Counted from the stretch's first letter, positions 51,001-59,190 are shown. The stretch: DNA of 64,000 nt from CAYQQR01 sp964420035 (GCA_964420035.1 CAYQQR010000013.1:18484-82483); one strand, 5' to 3'. Notes: generated from the letters alone by a model not told the origin. Program-made: numbers and translations.

Positions 51001-53234
51001 TTGGTAATGTGAGCCTGAAATATACCATAACCACAGGTAACCATTGCCATATGGAGGATTCAGTAAATCTTAACATACTGGAAAGCCCTGTGGTTGATTT
51101 TAAAATTTTGGATACCTGCCTGGCCGTTGAAGAAACAGAAGTTCACTTTGAGAACAATACCATTACAGAAGGGCTGAATATCACCTGGGACTGGTATTTT
51201 GATGACATCAATTCCGGAGCCCAGAATATAAGTAGCCTGTTTGAGCCCACACATACCTACACGGGTTTAGGCCGGAGAAATATCCGGTTGATTGCCACCA
51301 CGGGTGAAAATTGTATCGATACCCTGGAAGTGTCTCACGACTTTTTCGAGAAACCGAATGCTGATTTTACCTGGTCGACCGAATGCTTTGGTCCCGACAG
51401 TATAGTCTTCCGGGATTTGACCCAGGTTAATTCCAAGAAAGATTATTATACCTGGAATTTTTTCGATGAGAACCAGAGTCTCATAAAAACCGTTGAAGGC
51501 GGGCCGGATAAGGACACGGTAAAGTTCAAATGGTCTTCCAGGAACAGCTACGATATTGAAATGATCGTTCGTACAGAGACCCGGACCGCTTGCTATGATA
51601 CTGTAACCAAAACCCTGCCCCTGAGGCCCACGCTGAAACTTAGTGCCGGCAATTATTTTGAAGATTTTGAAGGCCGGGCGGAAGGCTGGTTTTCGGAAGC
51701 AGGACTGGTGGAGATCGAGGATGAAGTTACGGAAAGCAGTGTGAGCTGGACCCTGGAAAATGTTGCCTCATCAAAGTTTCCCTACGATGCGTCGTCGGGT
51801 TCAAAAGCTTATTTTACAGAGGTTCAGGACCGAACGTTACCGGAACTTTCCTATATCAGCAGTCCCTGTTTCAATTTTCAGGGTTTGGTCAGGCCCATGG
51901 TGAAATTTGATATCAAGCGTTCGATGGAAAGAGATGTAGACGGAGCGGTATTGCAGTATTCCCTGGATAACGGATTCACCTGGAACCGTATCGGCCGGAT
52001 GGGAGACGGATCCAACAATTGGTACAATTCAGTGCGGATTGACGGAAACCCCGGGGGGCAATCAGAGGGATGGACCGGTGACAACATATTTTTTACTGAA
52101 GACACCACCTGGCTGGAAGCCTCCCATGAGCTTGATGACCTTATCGGACAACAAAAGGTGCGTATGCGTATCGGCTATGGTTCCGAAGGTAACCTGTACG
52201 GTAAGAACGACGGTATCGCCATCGACAATTTCTGGATCGGAAAAAGAACCCGCCTGGTGCTGCTGGAACATTTTACCAATGCCAATTCACCGGATGCCAG
52301 ACCTGCTGATTCCCTGCTGGACTTTATCGTGGCCACCAATAAACAGGATGTTATTGATATACAATATCATACTGATTTTCCATCCGAAGATGTCATGAGT
52401 GAGCAGAACCGGGTGCCCGGAGCATCCAAAGCGCTGTATTACAGCATCAGCAAGGTGCCTTATACCGTTATGGACGGGGGACTGGATGATGCGGGTAAAC
52501 GTTCCCGCGAATATGACTATGACCTTTCTGACCTGGATTCTTTGGATTTGTTTTCAAGAGTATTGATCGATCCCGGATTCAAGATCAGTGTAGAAGGTTC
52601 ATTGAACGGGAATACCCTGACGGCCGTTATCCGGCTTGAGGCTTTAAGGGATTTCAGCAAAAGAAAAATGTTCCTCAATGTGGCTGTTGTCGAGAAATTG
52701 CTGACCGGTGAAGAATATGCAGGGGATAATGGTGATCTGTGGTTTAAAAATGTAGTGCGTAAGATGCTGCCCGACATCGGGGCAACGAATTTCAACCGGG
52801 CCTGGTCAAAAGGAGAGGTCGAGACCCTGACCCTTACCTGGAAAGAGTTCTACAATTTCATACAACCCGATAATTGGTTTTTGGTTGCCTTTCTGCAGGA
52901 TGGCGGAAACAGGAACGTATACCAGACGGCCACCAACGATCCGGATTATATAACTTCCAGTGTTCCGGAATATATGGAGCGAAAAGGACTGAAACTCCTG
53001 GTTTATCCCAATCCGGCCTGGGAAAAACTGAATGTGGTCCTGGATAAGGCCCGTGACGAACCCATCAGGATCGAAGTTTACAATTATGCCGGATCACAGG
53101 TCATGAACCTGGAGGTGGAACCCGGTATTACTTTCACCCAGCTCGATGTTTCGAGCCTGCCGGATGGGTTCTATATCTTGAGAGCAGTAGGGAAAAATCG
53201 GGTACTGGGACAGGAAAGGGTTATAATTTATTAA
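48018..53234 (+). CDS. Giant T9SS-secreted multidomain surface protein
   Basis: About 1738 residues. Signal peptide (1-22, ending NLTGQ) starts at ATG 48018, preferred to ATG 48006. Three homologous units of about 100 aa follow (about 30-345), each with a SFVDHSNLSSADF-like and a DGTDFDSDITNF-like motif. Then Ig/cadherin-like stretches, two PKD-like domains (WDWYFDD, YTWNFFDE), a MAM-like carbohydrate/adhesion module (EDFEGRAEGWFSE ... IDNFWIG), and an Omp28-like thioredoxin-fold region (RLVLLEHFTNANSPDARPAD) whose CxxC is lost. It ends with a type A sorting domain (LLVYPNPAWEKLNVVL ... GFYILRAV). So it is exported by T9SS and anchored or released at the surface. It lies 72 bp after the lipoprotein gene. 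Confidence 0.88.
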   Translation: MKKFIFSLFLLGIILPFNLTGQSASLTNISNFDELNLDDASFTYEVANDTITDSLTLATSDFSLINAPSGLGIESVDNMSTFAVTLSLQFDREDFDSDVTDFKVRLDAAKLKISSSGLESSSATITAYDESANISPDVALNENNLNTNFVTLTLTDESFVDHSNLSSADFTLRNVPGLSIESITNTSTTSARINLDYDGTDFDSDITNFYIEIRQEALVQSTATLSTNQLTVTAVVEPSSATATPDQPLEEFTLDGRTLTIQLFEDSFVDHTQLQSSDFELLGEPGGLSVGSLGTTTSTSAVLNLSFDGTDFDNDRSNFRVGIRHEELVNKSGSDLETSPSLFIDARVEPNITDVDIPNTPMKVGDMVNVTITVNNDQGDVYTLQSGTIGGFTVENLQRESPVEYSASFEVTEGGNDYASWQSIPVSLRLKLGSVNGNLYTGPISQSNDPIDANSPGTANDLTVQSGGTKHIGSGITYYASFSDADKELDLSLTNDSEIGGVPSNRFSVNGLSGGSTYVLSYTVNEGDQDVAMGALTGSLKFKDEAGNTGPAFTAINIPNLAIDANPPHINNVVVSSTDQILAIGDSVVMTITATETGLTVDDDTRVNNVFVTEDNVRFSEIGGNQYRLSYTVEAGDQNVSRGNLQIRVILIDPAGNKNSAYTNLASNDVSISTNIPAVTLSLNTNEICRGDSVKLIFSPSSGQEPYEIDYFDGSNTYTLSNIPESGKEIWVRPLVDTDYRITRVTDLTENVNTTPGTIRDLTVKDLPDVNITGLLSTYSNDSATIPLNGKGTPIGGSFSGPGVIEPENDVYLFRPDIAGVENSPHDIVYTVTENGCTNKAVKTVNVIIALAEIEFERDVACYYEDGFMVTGSNQVNQPGTLSISPSVPGGFQMINTDTALINPAAYNLDRTEFFEVTYSYIDTSGAPFSITENIEVEYLDPPVIINPLDDTELCNNVPPFAINGNYPNQAVFSGPGVTGDGVGGFKFDPALAPVGNVSLKYTITTGNHCHMEDSVNLNILESPVVDFKILDTCLAVEETEVHFENNTITEGLNITWDWYFDDINSGAQNISSLFEPTHTYTGLGRRNIRLIATTGENCIDTLEVSHDFFEKPNADFTWSTECFGPDSIVFRDLTQVNSKKDYYTWNFFDENQSLIKTVEGGPDKDTVKFKWSSRNSYDIEMIVRTETRTACYDTVTKTLPLRPTLKLSAGNYFEDFEGRAEGWFSEAGLVEIEDEVTESSVSWTLENVASSKFPYDASSGSKAYFTEVQDRTLPELSYISSPCFNFQGLVRPMVKFDIKRSMERDVDGAVLQYSLDNGFTWNRIGRMGDGSNNWYNSVRIDGNPGGQSEGWTGDNIFFTEDTTWLEASHELDDLIGQQKVRMRIGYGSEGNLYGKNDGIAIDNFWIGKRTRLVLLEHFTNANSPDARPADSLLDFIVATNKQDVIDIQYHTDFPSEDVMSEQNRVPGASKALYYSISKVPYTVMDGGLDDAGKRSREYDYDLSDLDSLDLFSRVLIDPGFKISVEGSLNGNTLTAVIRLEALRDFSKRKMFLNVAVVEKLLTGEEYAGDNGDLWFKNVVRKMLPDIGATNFNRAWSKGEVETLTLTWKEFYNFIQPDNWFLVAFLQDGGNRNVYQTATNDPDYITSSVPEYMERKGLKLLVYPNPAWEKLNVVLDKARDEPIRIEVYNYAGSQVMNLEVEPGITFTQLDVSSLPDGFYILRAVGKNRVLGQERVIIY

Positions 53235-53236
53235 TT

Positions 53237-53372
53237 CAGAATTCAGGATTGGGGTGTAGGTGTGGGTATCGTGTGTGATCTTGTATCAATTGGAAAATAC
53301 AAAATTCTCTGGCATGCCCATGCCCAATTCTCACACTCTCATTCTGAATCCTGAATCCTGAATCCTAAATCT
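53237..53372. repeat. Imperfect inverted repeat with TGAATCC heptamers, shared with right end of window
   Basis: Right side: TGAATCC three times in phase (53345-53365) then TAAATCT. Left side (53237-53280): TTCAGAATTCAGGATT then a GTGTGGGTAT-like stretch, the rough complement. A closely related sequence, with TTCTGAA heptamers and CCCATACCC, is at 63835-63886. The last heptamer overlaps the stop codon of the full-length flavodiiron reading frame (53365-53367). Sits between the giant T9SS gene and fprA. Confidence 0.75.
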
Positions 53373-54556
53373 GTCTCGCGAACTTTTCCCCGAAGGCAAA
53401 CTGTTCCTCGGCCTTATCTTTATTGGGAAAGAATCTGGATGACATGCCTTCTTCCATCACCTTAAATTTGAGGCTTTTCAATTGTTCCAGGATCAGGTTC
53501 CCCGCTCCAGCCATAACTGCCGAAGCCGGCGGCAGGTTTGCCCCGGTCGCGGATGGGATTGATCACTGAGAACAAACGGTAAACAGGAAGCAGGGTATTC
53601 TGGTTGATCGTTGGGGATCCCACCAGCAAGGCATCACAGCGGGCCATTTTTTCTTCCAGTTCCCCCGGCTGCATGTGCTCTATATCCACCATATCGATAG
53701 CAAAGTCGCCTGCACGTTTAATTCCTTTGGCAATATTTTCAGCCATTACACCGGTATAGCCATACGCTGAAACATAGCATATTAAGATCCGGTTCTTTCG
53801 TTCACCGGTATGATCGAGATAATACCGGGCAAGCGATTCGGACCGGTCCACGATTTCTTTCCATTTGCTTCTGAGGATGGGTCCGTGCCCCGGGGCTATA
53901 AGCTTGATATCAAGCGGTTTGATCTTTTCGATGGCCTTCAGCATAAATTTGCTGAACGGTCTTAGAATAACCTTGAAATAGTACTCGAAAGCGTCACTGA
54001 AATCCCCCACGAGATCGTCGTACATTCGTTCGTCGCAGTAATGTGCCCCGAAGGAATCGCAGGTGAAAAGCACCTGTTCATCTTCCAGGTAGGTATATAT
54101 GGTATCGGGCCAGTGAAGGTTGGGGGCTGAAATGAATCGCAGGGTTTTATCGCCCAGATCGAGGCTGTTGCCGTCTTTCACCTTCATGCTTTTAAAGGGT
54201 TTTCCGAGCATTTCCTGCAGGTAGTTAAGCGCCCGCGTACTGCCAACCACGGTGGCCCCGGGTGCAAGTTCCAGGATACCGGGTAAGGAGCCGGAATGAT
54301 CCGGTTCCGTATGATTACAGATGATGTATTCAATCTCTGAAGGATCGGTCAGACTCTTTAGCTTATTGATGAATGTGTTTTTGAAATCGGCCTTTACCGT
54401 ATCGACCAGGGTCTTTTTTTCGGCATCGATAAAATAGGAATTATAGCTGGTGCCAAATTCAGTTTCCATGACGATGTCGAAGGTTACCAGGTCAGGGTCC
54501 AATACCCCGGCCCAATGAACACTTTTACTTACCGGAAGTACATTTTTTTGCTCCAT
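53365..54556 (-). pseudogene. Flavodiiron protein (FprA-type) with a frameshift near the C-terminus
   Basis: Flavodiiron proteins reduce O2 or NO to protect anaerobes. The metallo-beta-lactamase-like domain has all diiron ligands: NHTEPDHSG, APNLHWPD, CDSFGAHYCDE, APGHGP. The flavodoxin domain follows (CYVSAYGYTGVMAENIAKG) to FGSYGWSG. There the frame breaks: the open frame stops at 53462 after an unrelated tail, while the other frame continues with NLILEQLKSLKFKV and EEGMSSRFFPNKDKAEEQ to a stop at 53365-53367. The total of 1192 nt is 397 codons plus one extra base, the usual family length. The extra base is in a GGGG run at 53500-53503. It may be a sequencing or assembly error or a real mutation losing about 45 residues. 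Confidence 0.85.
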
Positions 54557-54575
54557 AGTTGTTATGGGATGCCTT

Positions 54576-54583
54576 CAAAGTTA
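54576..54583 (-). promoter_or_regulatory. -7 promoter element for the flavodiiron gene
   Basis: Minus-strand TAACTTTG matches TAnnTTTG, 19 bp upstream of ATG 54556, directly after the terminator of the preceding small gene. Confidence 0.6.
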
Positions 54584-54586
54584 AGC

Positions 54587-54615
54587 AAAAAAAAATCCCG
54601 CACTTGGCGGGATTT
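54587..54615 (-). terminator. Rho-independent terminator of the small secreted-protein gene
   Basis: A 9-bp stem AAATCCCGC/GCGGGATTT (54593-54615) with a 5-nt loop, followed on the minus strand by a run of T (54587-54594). This is the clearest intrinsic terminator in the window. Confidence 0.85.
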
Positions 54616-54636
54616 AATTCTGATGAATGATTGATG

Positions 54637-54867
54637 TTACTTTTTTCCTCCTCCTTCACCTTCTTTTTCACATTCGGAGGACTTTTTATTGCTGCATTTG
54701 CTGGCGCATTCTCCTTCTTTCTTCTCTTTCTTGGCTTCTTTATTTTTCTTGGGATCCTCGTCGTCGTTCAGGCTAATAACCACATTGTCAGAAACCATTG
54801 AATATGCAGGAGCAACAGTTGCACCCATAAAAGCAACAAAAGCAAGTAAAGCAAGTAATTTCTTCAT
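54637..54867 (-). CDS. Small secreted Lys/Glu/Cys-rich protein
   Basis: A 76-residue protein: signal peptide MKKLLALLAFVAFMGATVAPAYS, then a mature part of about 50 residues dominated by Lys and Glu with three Cys (GECASKCSNKKSSECEKEGE) and a Gly-Gly-Gly tail. The start at 54867 is supported by a -7 promoter at 54898-54905 which overlaps the longer possible start. It has its own promoter and terminator, so it is a well-expressed single-gene unit. Function unknown; the Cys/charge pattern would allow metal binding. Confidence 0.75.
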   Translation of the reverse strand: MKKLLALLAFVAFMGATVAPAYSMVSDNVVISLNDDEDPKKNKEAKKEKKEGECASKCSNKKSSECEKEGEGGGKK

Positions 54868-54897
54868 GATTGAAAATTTTTTTTGATTCGACACTTT

Positions 54898-54905
54898 CAA
54901 AAGTA
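54898..54905 (-). promoter_or_regulatory. -7 promoter element for the small secreted-protein gene
   Basis: Minus-strand TACTTTTG matches TAnnTTTG, 30 bp upstream of ATG 54867. It rules out the in-frame ATG at 54900. Confidence 0.6.
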
Positions 54906-54994
54906 AGGCTTTGCTCAGGGCGGGCTGTTAATCAGGTGTTAAAAGATATAAATACCTTAATATTTAACATTCTGATATAATTTCTTCTTTGTTT

Positions 54995-55654
54995 TCAGAG
55001 GGTAGCCAGGATACTTCTTTTGCCATATACTTTTTCACCCGGCTTGACGCTGACCTTGGCATCAAGGGGCAGAAAAACATCCACCCTGGAACCGAAACGG
55101 ATGAATCCGACTTCATCGCCCTGCCTGTAAGAGCGTCCTTCCCGGGCATAGGAAATGATGCGCCGGGCTACCGAACCGGCAATCTGGCGAAACAGTATTT
55201 TCCGGCCCCCGCGAAGCTCCACAACAATGGTATTTCTTTCGTTGAGTTTGGAAGATTTAGGCAATTTAGCAACAATGTATTTGCCGGGATGATACTTGTA
55301 GTAGATAACTTTCCCGCCTGCAGGGAACCAATTGATATGTACATCCCAGATGGACATGAAAATGGAGACCTGAATGCGGCGATCCTTGAAATATTCCTCT
55401 TCCCGAGTTTCTTCGAGGGCAACAATCCGCCCATCAGCCGGTGCATACACGATACGATCATCAGCAAGTATTTTTCTGTCAGCTTTTCTGAAAAAGCGGG
55501 TCATGAAAACGAACAGGATCAGAAGTACAGCAGTAACAAATATGAACAAAAGACCATCGGTACCTGCAAGCCACCCGGTGAATGCTATCAGGCCCAGGGC
55601 GATTACGGCATACAGGAAAACGATTATTTTTCCTTCCCGGTGTATATTCATCAT
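54995..55654 (-). CDS. psd: Phosphatidylserine decarboxylase
   Basis: Makes phosphatidylethanolamine. The 219-residue short-form (type II) proenzyme has two N-terminal transmembrane helices, PADGRIV, MSIWDVHINWFPAGG with the key His, and the self-cleavage site in RFGSRVDVF, where the Ser after Gly becomes the pyruvoyl group. It overlaps cdsA by 4 bp, pairing CDP-diacylglycerol synthesis with the end of the PE branch. It ends the rsfS-ftsH-DUF2007-cdsA-psd operon. Confidence 0.95.
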   Translation of the reverse strand: MMNIHREGKIIVFLYAVIALGLIAFTGWLAGTDGLLFIFVTAVLLILFVFMTRFFRKADRKILADDRIVYAPADGRIVALEETREEEYFKDRRIQVSIFMSIWDVHINWFPAGGKVIYYKYHPGKYIVAKLPKSSKLNERNTIVVELRGGRKILFRQIAGSVARRIISYAREGRSYRQGDEVGFIRFGSRVDVFLPLDAKVSVKPGEKVYGKRSILATL

Positions 55655-56457
55655 AGTATAAACAGTTCCATCATGACAAAATATAATGGCGTTGCAAAAA
55701 GAAATCCGTCAAAACGGTCCAGGACACCTCCGTGCCCCGGTAGCAGGCTTCCCGAGTCTTTGACTTTTGCCTCGCGTTTCAGCCATGATTCTGAAAAGTC
55801 CCCGGCATTGGTCATCAGGCTGACCAGGCCAGCGGTAAGGAACCATATTTCCAGGCTGAAGATACCTAACTTATGATGCATTATAAAGGCAGCAACGAGG
55901 GCCAGCAGGATACCTCCCGCCAGTCCTTCCCATGATTTCGCCGGTGAAACGGCGGGCCATATCTTATGTTTTCCGGCCATACTGCCGGTGAGGTAGGCCC
56001 CGGTATCGTATGTCCAGACCAGGATGAACAAAGCCAGTAAATACTGAGGAGTAAAAGTCCCCTTATAAACAATTGCTGCCAGCAGGGAAAGGGGAAGGCT
56101 GATGCCCGCCAGTGCGGCCATTTGAAGCCAGCGAAGTTTGTTTTTCTTCCTCGCGCATGGAAAAGCTTCACCTAACCAGGGAGAAACCAACAATAAAATA
56201 GCCGGTAACAGGCAGGTGTCCCTGAGCTGGCAGGCGCTTACAAATAACACCCATCCGTGCAGGAGTATACCCGGAACAGAGATCGCCAGGAAAGATCCGG
56301 CTTGATTCAGCTTAACCAGCAAATTCTGGTATTCCAAAAGACAAAGCAGGTGAACGAGCATAAAAACTACAATGAAGGCATAGGGATGCAGCAGGCTTGA
56401 GAGCATAACCAATACAAAAACAAAACCGGTGAGGGTGCGGGTCCGGAAACTTTTCAA
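55651..56457 (-). CDS. cdsA: Phosphatidate cytidylyltransferase
   Basis: Makes CDP-diacylglycerol, the precursor of phospholipids. The 268-residue membrane protein has about seven transmembrane segments and the family signature near the C-terminus, GDFSESWLKREAKVKDSGSLLPGHGGVLDRFDG. Overlaps both neighbours by 4 bp (DUF2007 gene upstream, psd downstream), so the operon is tightly coupled. Confidence 0.95.
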   Translation of the reverse strand: MKSFRTRTLTGFVFVLVMLSSLLHPYAFIVVFMLVHLLCLLEYQNLLVKLNQAGSFLAISVPGILLHGWVLFVSACQLRDTCLLPAILLLVSPWLGEAFPCARKKNKLRWLQMAALAGISLPLSLLAAIVYKGTFTPQYLLALFILVWTYDTGAYLTGSMAGKHKIWPAVSPAKSWEGLAGGILLALVAAFIMHHKLGIFSLEIWFLTAGLVSLMTNAGDFSESWLKREAKVKDSGSLLPGHGGVLDRFDGFLFATPLYFVMMELFIL

Positions 56458-56657
56458 GATTCAAATTTTTCAACGAGCATTTTCGCTTTAAGGATATTCT
56501 TCCGGTTTACGTATACTTCAATATCTCCGAATTTGTAGGAAGAATCTTTTTTATTGATGATAACCGACTCGATATTATGATCTGCGAAAATTTCCTTAAG
56601 CATGGCGGCCTTGTAATCATGGCCCGTCTGATACGCTAAAACCCAGTCTTTTTCCAT
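56454..56657 (-). CDS. DUF2007-family small protein
   Basis: A 67-residue protein with the DUF2007 pattern: YQTGHDYKAAMLKEIFADHNIESVIINKKDSSY... followed by VYVNRKNILKAKMLVEKF, a ferredoxin-like signal-transducing fold. It lies between ftsH and cdsA with 4-bp overlap on one side and 10 bp on the other. Such proteins are thought to be regulatory, but no partner is proven. Confidence 0.85.
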   Translation of the reverse strand: MEKDWVLAYQTGHDYKAAMLKEIFADHNIESVIINKKDSSYKFGDIEVYVNRKNILKAKMLVEKFES

Positions 56658-56667
56658 GTTTTAGCCT

Positions 56668-58779
56668 TTATTCATCTACACTTCTCGTGGCTTTACCCGA
56701 TACTTTGTTTTTTACGCTTACCCCGTCTTTTTCCTTTTTTGTGCTGGTTTTTGTTCCCGGGCCTTTGGCTGCCGTCTTCTTTTTCCGGGCTTCTTTGGTT
56801 TGCTCTTCTTCCTTTTTATTCCAGGGGCGGGAACCAAATATTTTTTCCACATCCTCGCTGAAGATCACTTCCCGCTCCAGAAGCTGGTTGGCCAGTTTTT
56901 CCAGTCCTTCCTTATTTTTCCGAAGTGTTTTCAGGGCACGCTGGTATTGCTCATCCACGATTCGTTTGACTTCCTGGTCGATCTTACGGGCAGTCTCTTC
57001 ACTGTAAGGCTTATTGAAATTATATTCATTCTGACCGGTGGAATCATAGAAGCTGAGGGTCCCCACTTCCTTGCTCATACCGAAATAGGAAACCATGGCG
57101 GTTGCCTGTTTGGTCACCCGCTCCAGATCGTTGAGGGCACCGGTACTCACCATGCCGAAATTGATCTCTTCAGAGGCTCTTCCGCCCAGCATGGCGCACA
57201 TCTCATCCAGCATGTGATCCATCCGGGTCAGCTGTCTTTCCTCTGGTAAATACCATGCAGCACCCAGGGATCTTCCGCGGGGTATAATGGTGACCTTGAC
57301 CAGGGGATTGGCATGTTCCAGGAGCCAGCTTATGGTGGCGTGACCGGCTTCATGAAAGGCAATGGTTCGTTTTTCTTCCTCGGAAATGATCTTGTTCTTT
57401 TTCTCCAAACCCCCGATGATCCTGTCGATGGCGTCCATAAAATCCTGCTTGCTGATGGATTTTTTGTTTTTCCTGGCAGCGATCAGGGCCGATTCATTAC
57501 ATACATTGGCAATGTCGGCTCCGGAAAAGCCCGGGGTTTGTTTTGACAGGAAACCGATATCTACATCTTTTCCAATTTTCAGCGGACGCATATGCACCTT
57601 GAAGATCTCTTTTCTTTCATTGTAATCGGGCAGTTCCACGTGGATCTGCCTGTCGAACCGTCCCGCGCGCAGCAGTGCCCTGTCCAGCACATCGGCCCGG
57701 TTGGTCGCGGCCAGAATGATAACGCCCTGGTTGTTCGAGAAGCCGTCCATCTCGGTGAGTAGCTGGTTCAATGTGTTTTCACGTTCATCGTTGGCCCCGA
57801 AGCTGGCGCTTCTTCCTCGGGCCCGGCCCACCGCATCGATCTCATCAATAAAAACGATACAGGGGGCTTTTTCCTTGGCCTGCTTAAACAAGTCCCGCAC
57901 ACGCGAGGCTCCGACACCGACGAACATTTCGACAAAATCAGAACCCGACATGGAAAAGAAAGGCACATGGGCTTCGCCGGCAACGGCCTTGGCCAGCAGA
58001 GTTTTACCCGACCCCGGGGGTCCCACGAGCAGGGCTCCTTTGGGAATTTTGCCCCCCAGGGTAGTGAATTTTGAGGGGTTCTTCAGGAATTCAACAATTT
58101 CTTTTACTTCCAGCTTGGCCTCTTCCAGTCCGGCTACATCATTAAAATCAACCTTTACATTGGTGTCCTTATCAAACAGCTGGGCCTTGGACTTACCGAC
58201 ATTAAAAATGTTACCTGCACCACTACCACCTGCACCGGCACTCATCCGGCGAAATATGAACAACCAGATGATCACCAGAATGGCAATGGGGATGATCCAG
58301 CTGAGTATATCACGAAAATAATTGACCCGGGTCTCGTACGATAGGGTTACTTTCTCGTCATCGGAGAAATCTTCCTGGGCTTCCTGTAATTTTTGCTCGA
58401 AGATCTCTACCGACCCGATGTTAAAGAAATAATGCGGTCCGCTTCCCGGAAGAGCCCCGAGTCCCGGTTTACTGGCATCCTGGTATTTTTCCTGCTGCAA
58501 CCGGTCGGGCTTAATGTATACTTCAGCAACTTCCTTGTTCACCACTACGATCTTCTCCACATCACGGGGCTGCAACATTTCCCGTTCAAATCGCTGCCAG
58601 GTGATCTCTGCAGCTCCCCCGCCCTGGTTCATGAAGGTCATGACTATGAAGATCAGGGCGATCAGACCATAGATCCAATACAAATTGAAACGGGGCCTGG
58701 GATTCTTATTTTCCCCGGATTGTTTCGACTGATCCTGTTTATTCTGACTTCTCTGCTTATTTTGCTTTTCCTCTGCCAT
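56668..58779 (-). CDS. ftsH: ATP-dependent zinc metalloprotease FtsH
   Basis: A membrane-bound AAA protease that degrades damaged membrane and regulatory proteins. The 703-residue protein has an N-terminal transmembrane pair (about 33-50 and 160-180) around a periplasmic domain, AAA Walker A GPPGSGKT (Lys259), Walker B FIDEIDA, the second-region-of-homology RAGRFDRQ, and the zinc site HEAGH at 476-480. The C-terminus carries a long charged Lys/Thr/Glu tail (residues about 655-703) that is longer than usual. The start at 58779 avoids a 53-bp overlap with rsfS; some overlap (23 bp) remains. Confidence 0.96.
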   Translation of the reverse strand: MAEEKQNKQRSQNKQDQSKQSGENKNPRPRFNLYWIYGLIALIFIVMTFMNQGGGAAEITWQRFEREMLQPRDVEKIVVVNKEVAEVYIKPDRLQQEKYQDASKPGLGALPGSGPHYFFNIGSVEIFEQKLQEAQEDFSDDEKVTLSYETRVNYFRDILSWIIPIAILVIIWLFIFRRMSAGAGGSGAGNIFNVGKSKAQLFDKDTNVKVDFNDVAGLEEAKLEVKEIVEFLKNPSKFTTLGGKIPKGALLVGPPGSGKTLLAKAVAGEAHVPFFSMSGSDFVEMFVGVGASRVRDLFKQAKEKAPCIVFIDEIDAVGRARGRSASFGANDERENTLNQLLTEMDGFSNNQGVIILAATNRADVLDRALLRAGRFDRQIHVELPDYNERKEIFKVHMRPLKIGKDVDIGFLSKQTPGFSGADIANVCNESALIAARKNKKSISKQDFMDAIDRIIGGLEKKNKIISEEEKRTIAFHEAGHATISWLLEHANPLVKVTIIPRGRSLGAAWYLPEERQLTRMDHMLDEMCAMLGGRASEEINFGMVSTGALNDLERVTKQATAMVSYFGMSKEVGTLSFYDSTGQNEYNFNKPYSEETARKIDQEVKRIVDEQYQRALKTLRKNKEGLEKLANQLLEREVIFSEDVEKIFGSRPWNKKEEEQTKEARKKKTAAKGPGTKTSTKKEKDGVSVKNKVSGKATRSVDE

Positions 58780-59167
58780 TATTCGTTTCCTGTTTGACAC
58801 GGTCTTCATGCCTCATGATCCTGGCATCCCCCCACAAATCTTCCAATTTGTAAAAATCTCTGAATTCAGTCTGGAAAATATGGACCACAATATTTGCATA
58901 ATCCAGTAAAACCCATTGTGCATTATCATAACCCTCACTGTGCCATACATAAGCCTGATGGGTCTTTCGGACCTTTTCCTTAACAGAATCAGCGATGGCT
59001 TTGACCTGGGTACCCGAATCGGCGTGCGATATAACGAATTCGTCACAAATCGCAGTATCTATCATGCCAAGGTCAATGCTTACAACATCTCTTCCCTTTT
59101 TTTCAAATATTCCTTCAATTATGGTCTCTTTCAATGTTGCTATATCAATATCCTCAGGTTCTGCCAT
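58757..59167 (-). CDS. rsfS: Ribosomal silencing factor RsfS
   Basis: RsfS binds L14 of the 50S subunit to block subunit joining in stationary phase. The 136-residue protein shows DIATLKETIIEGIFEKKGRDVVSIDLG and the conserved core FVISHADSGTQVKAIADSV, then WVLLDYANIVVHIFQTEFRDFYKLEDLWGDA. It leads the ftsH operon and has its own -7 promoter 15 bp upstream. Confidence 0.95.
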   Translation of the reverse strand: MAEPEDIDIATLKETIIEGIFEKKGRDVVSIDLGMIDTAICDEFVISHADSGTQVKAIADSVKEKVRKTHQAYVWHSEGYDNAQWVLLDYANIVVHIFQTEFRDFYKLEDLWGDARIMRHEDRVKQETNNGRGKAK

Positions 59168-59182
59168 ACATGGGATTTATCA

Positions 59183-59190
59183 CAAAGCTA
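59183..59190 (-). promoter_or_regulatory. -7 promoter element for the rsfS-ftsH operon
   Basis: Minus-strand TAGCTTTG matches TAnnTTTG, 15 bp upstream of the rsfS ATG, so the leader is very short. Confidence 0.6.

Noticed and set aside
54989..55876. Plus-strand open frame of 295 codons opposite psd and cdsA
   Set aside because: Both opposite genes are certain on motif grounds and coupled by overlap; the plus-strand frame has no motif.
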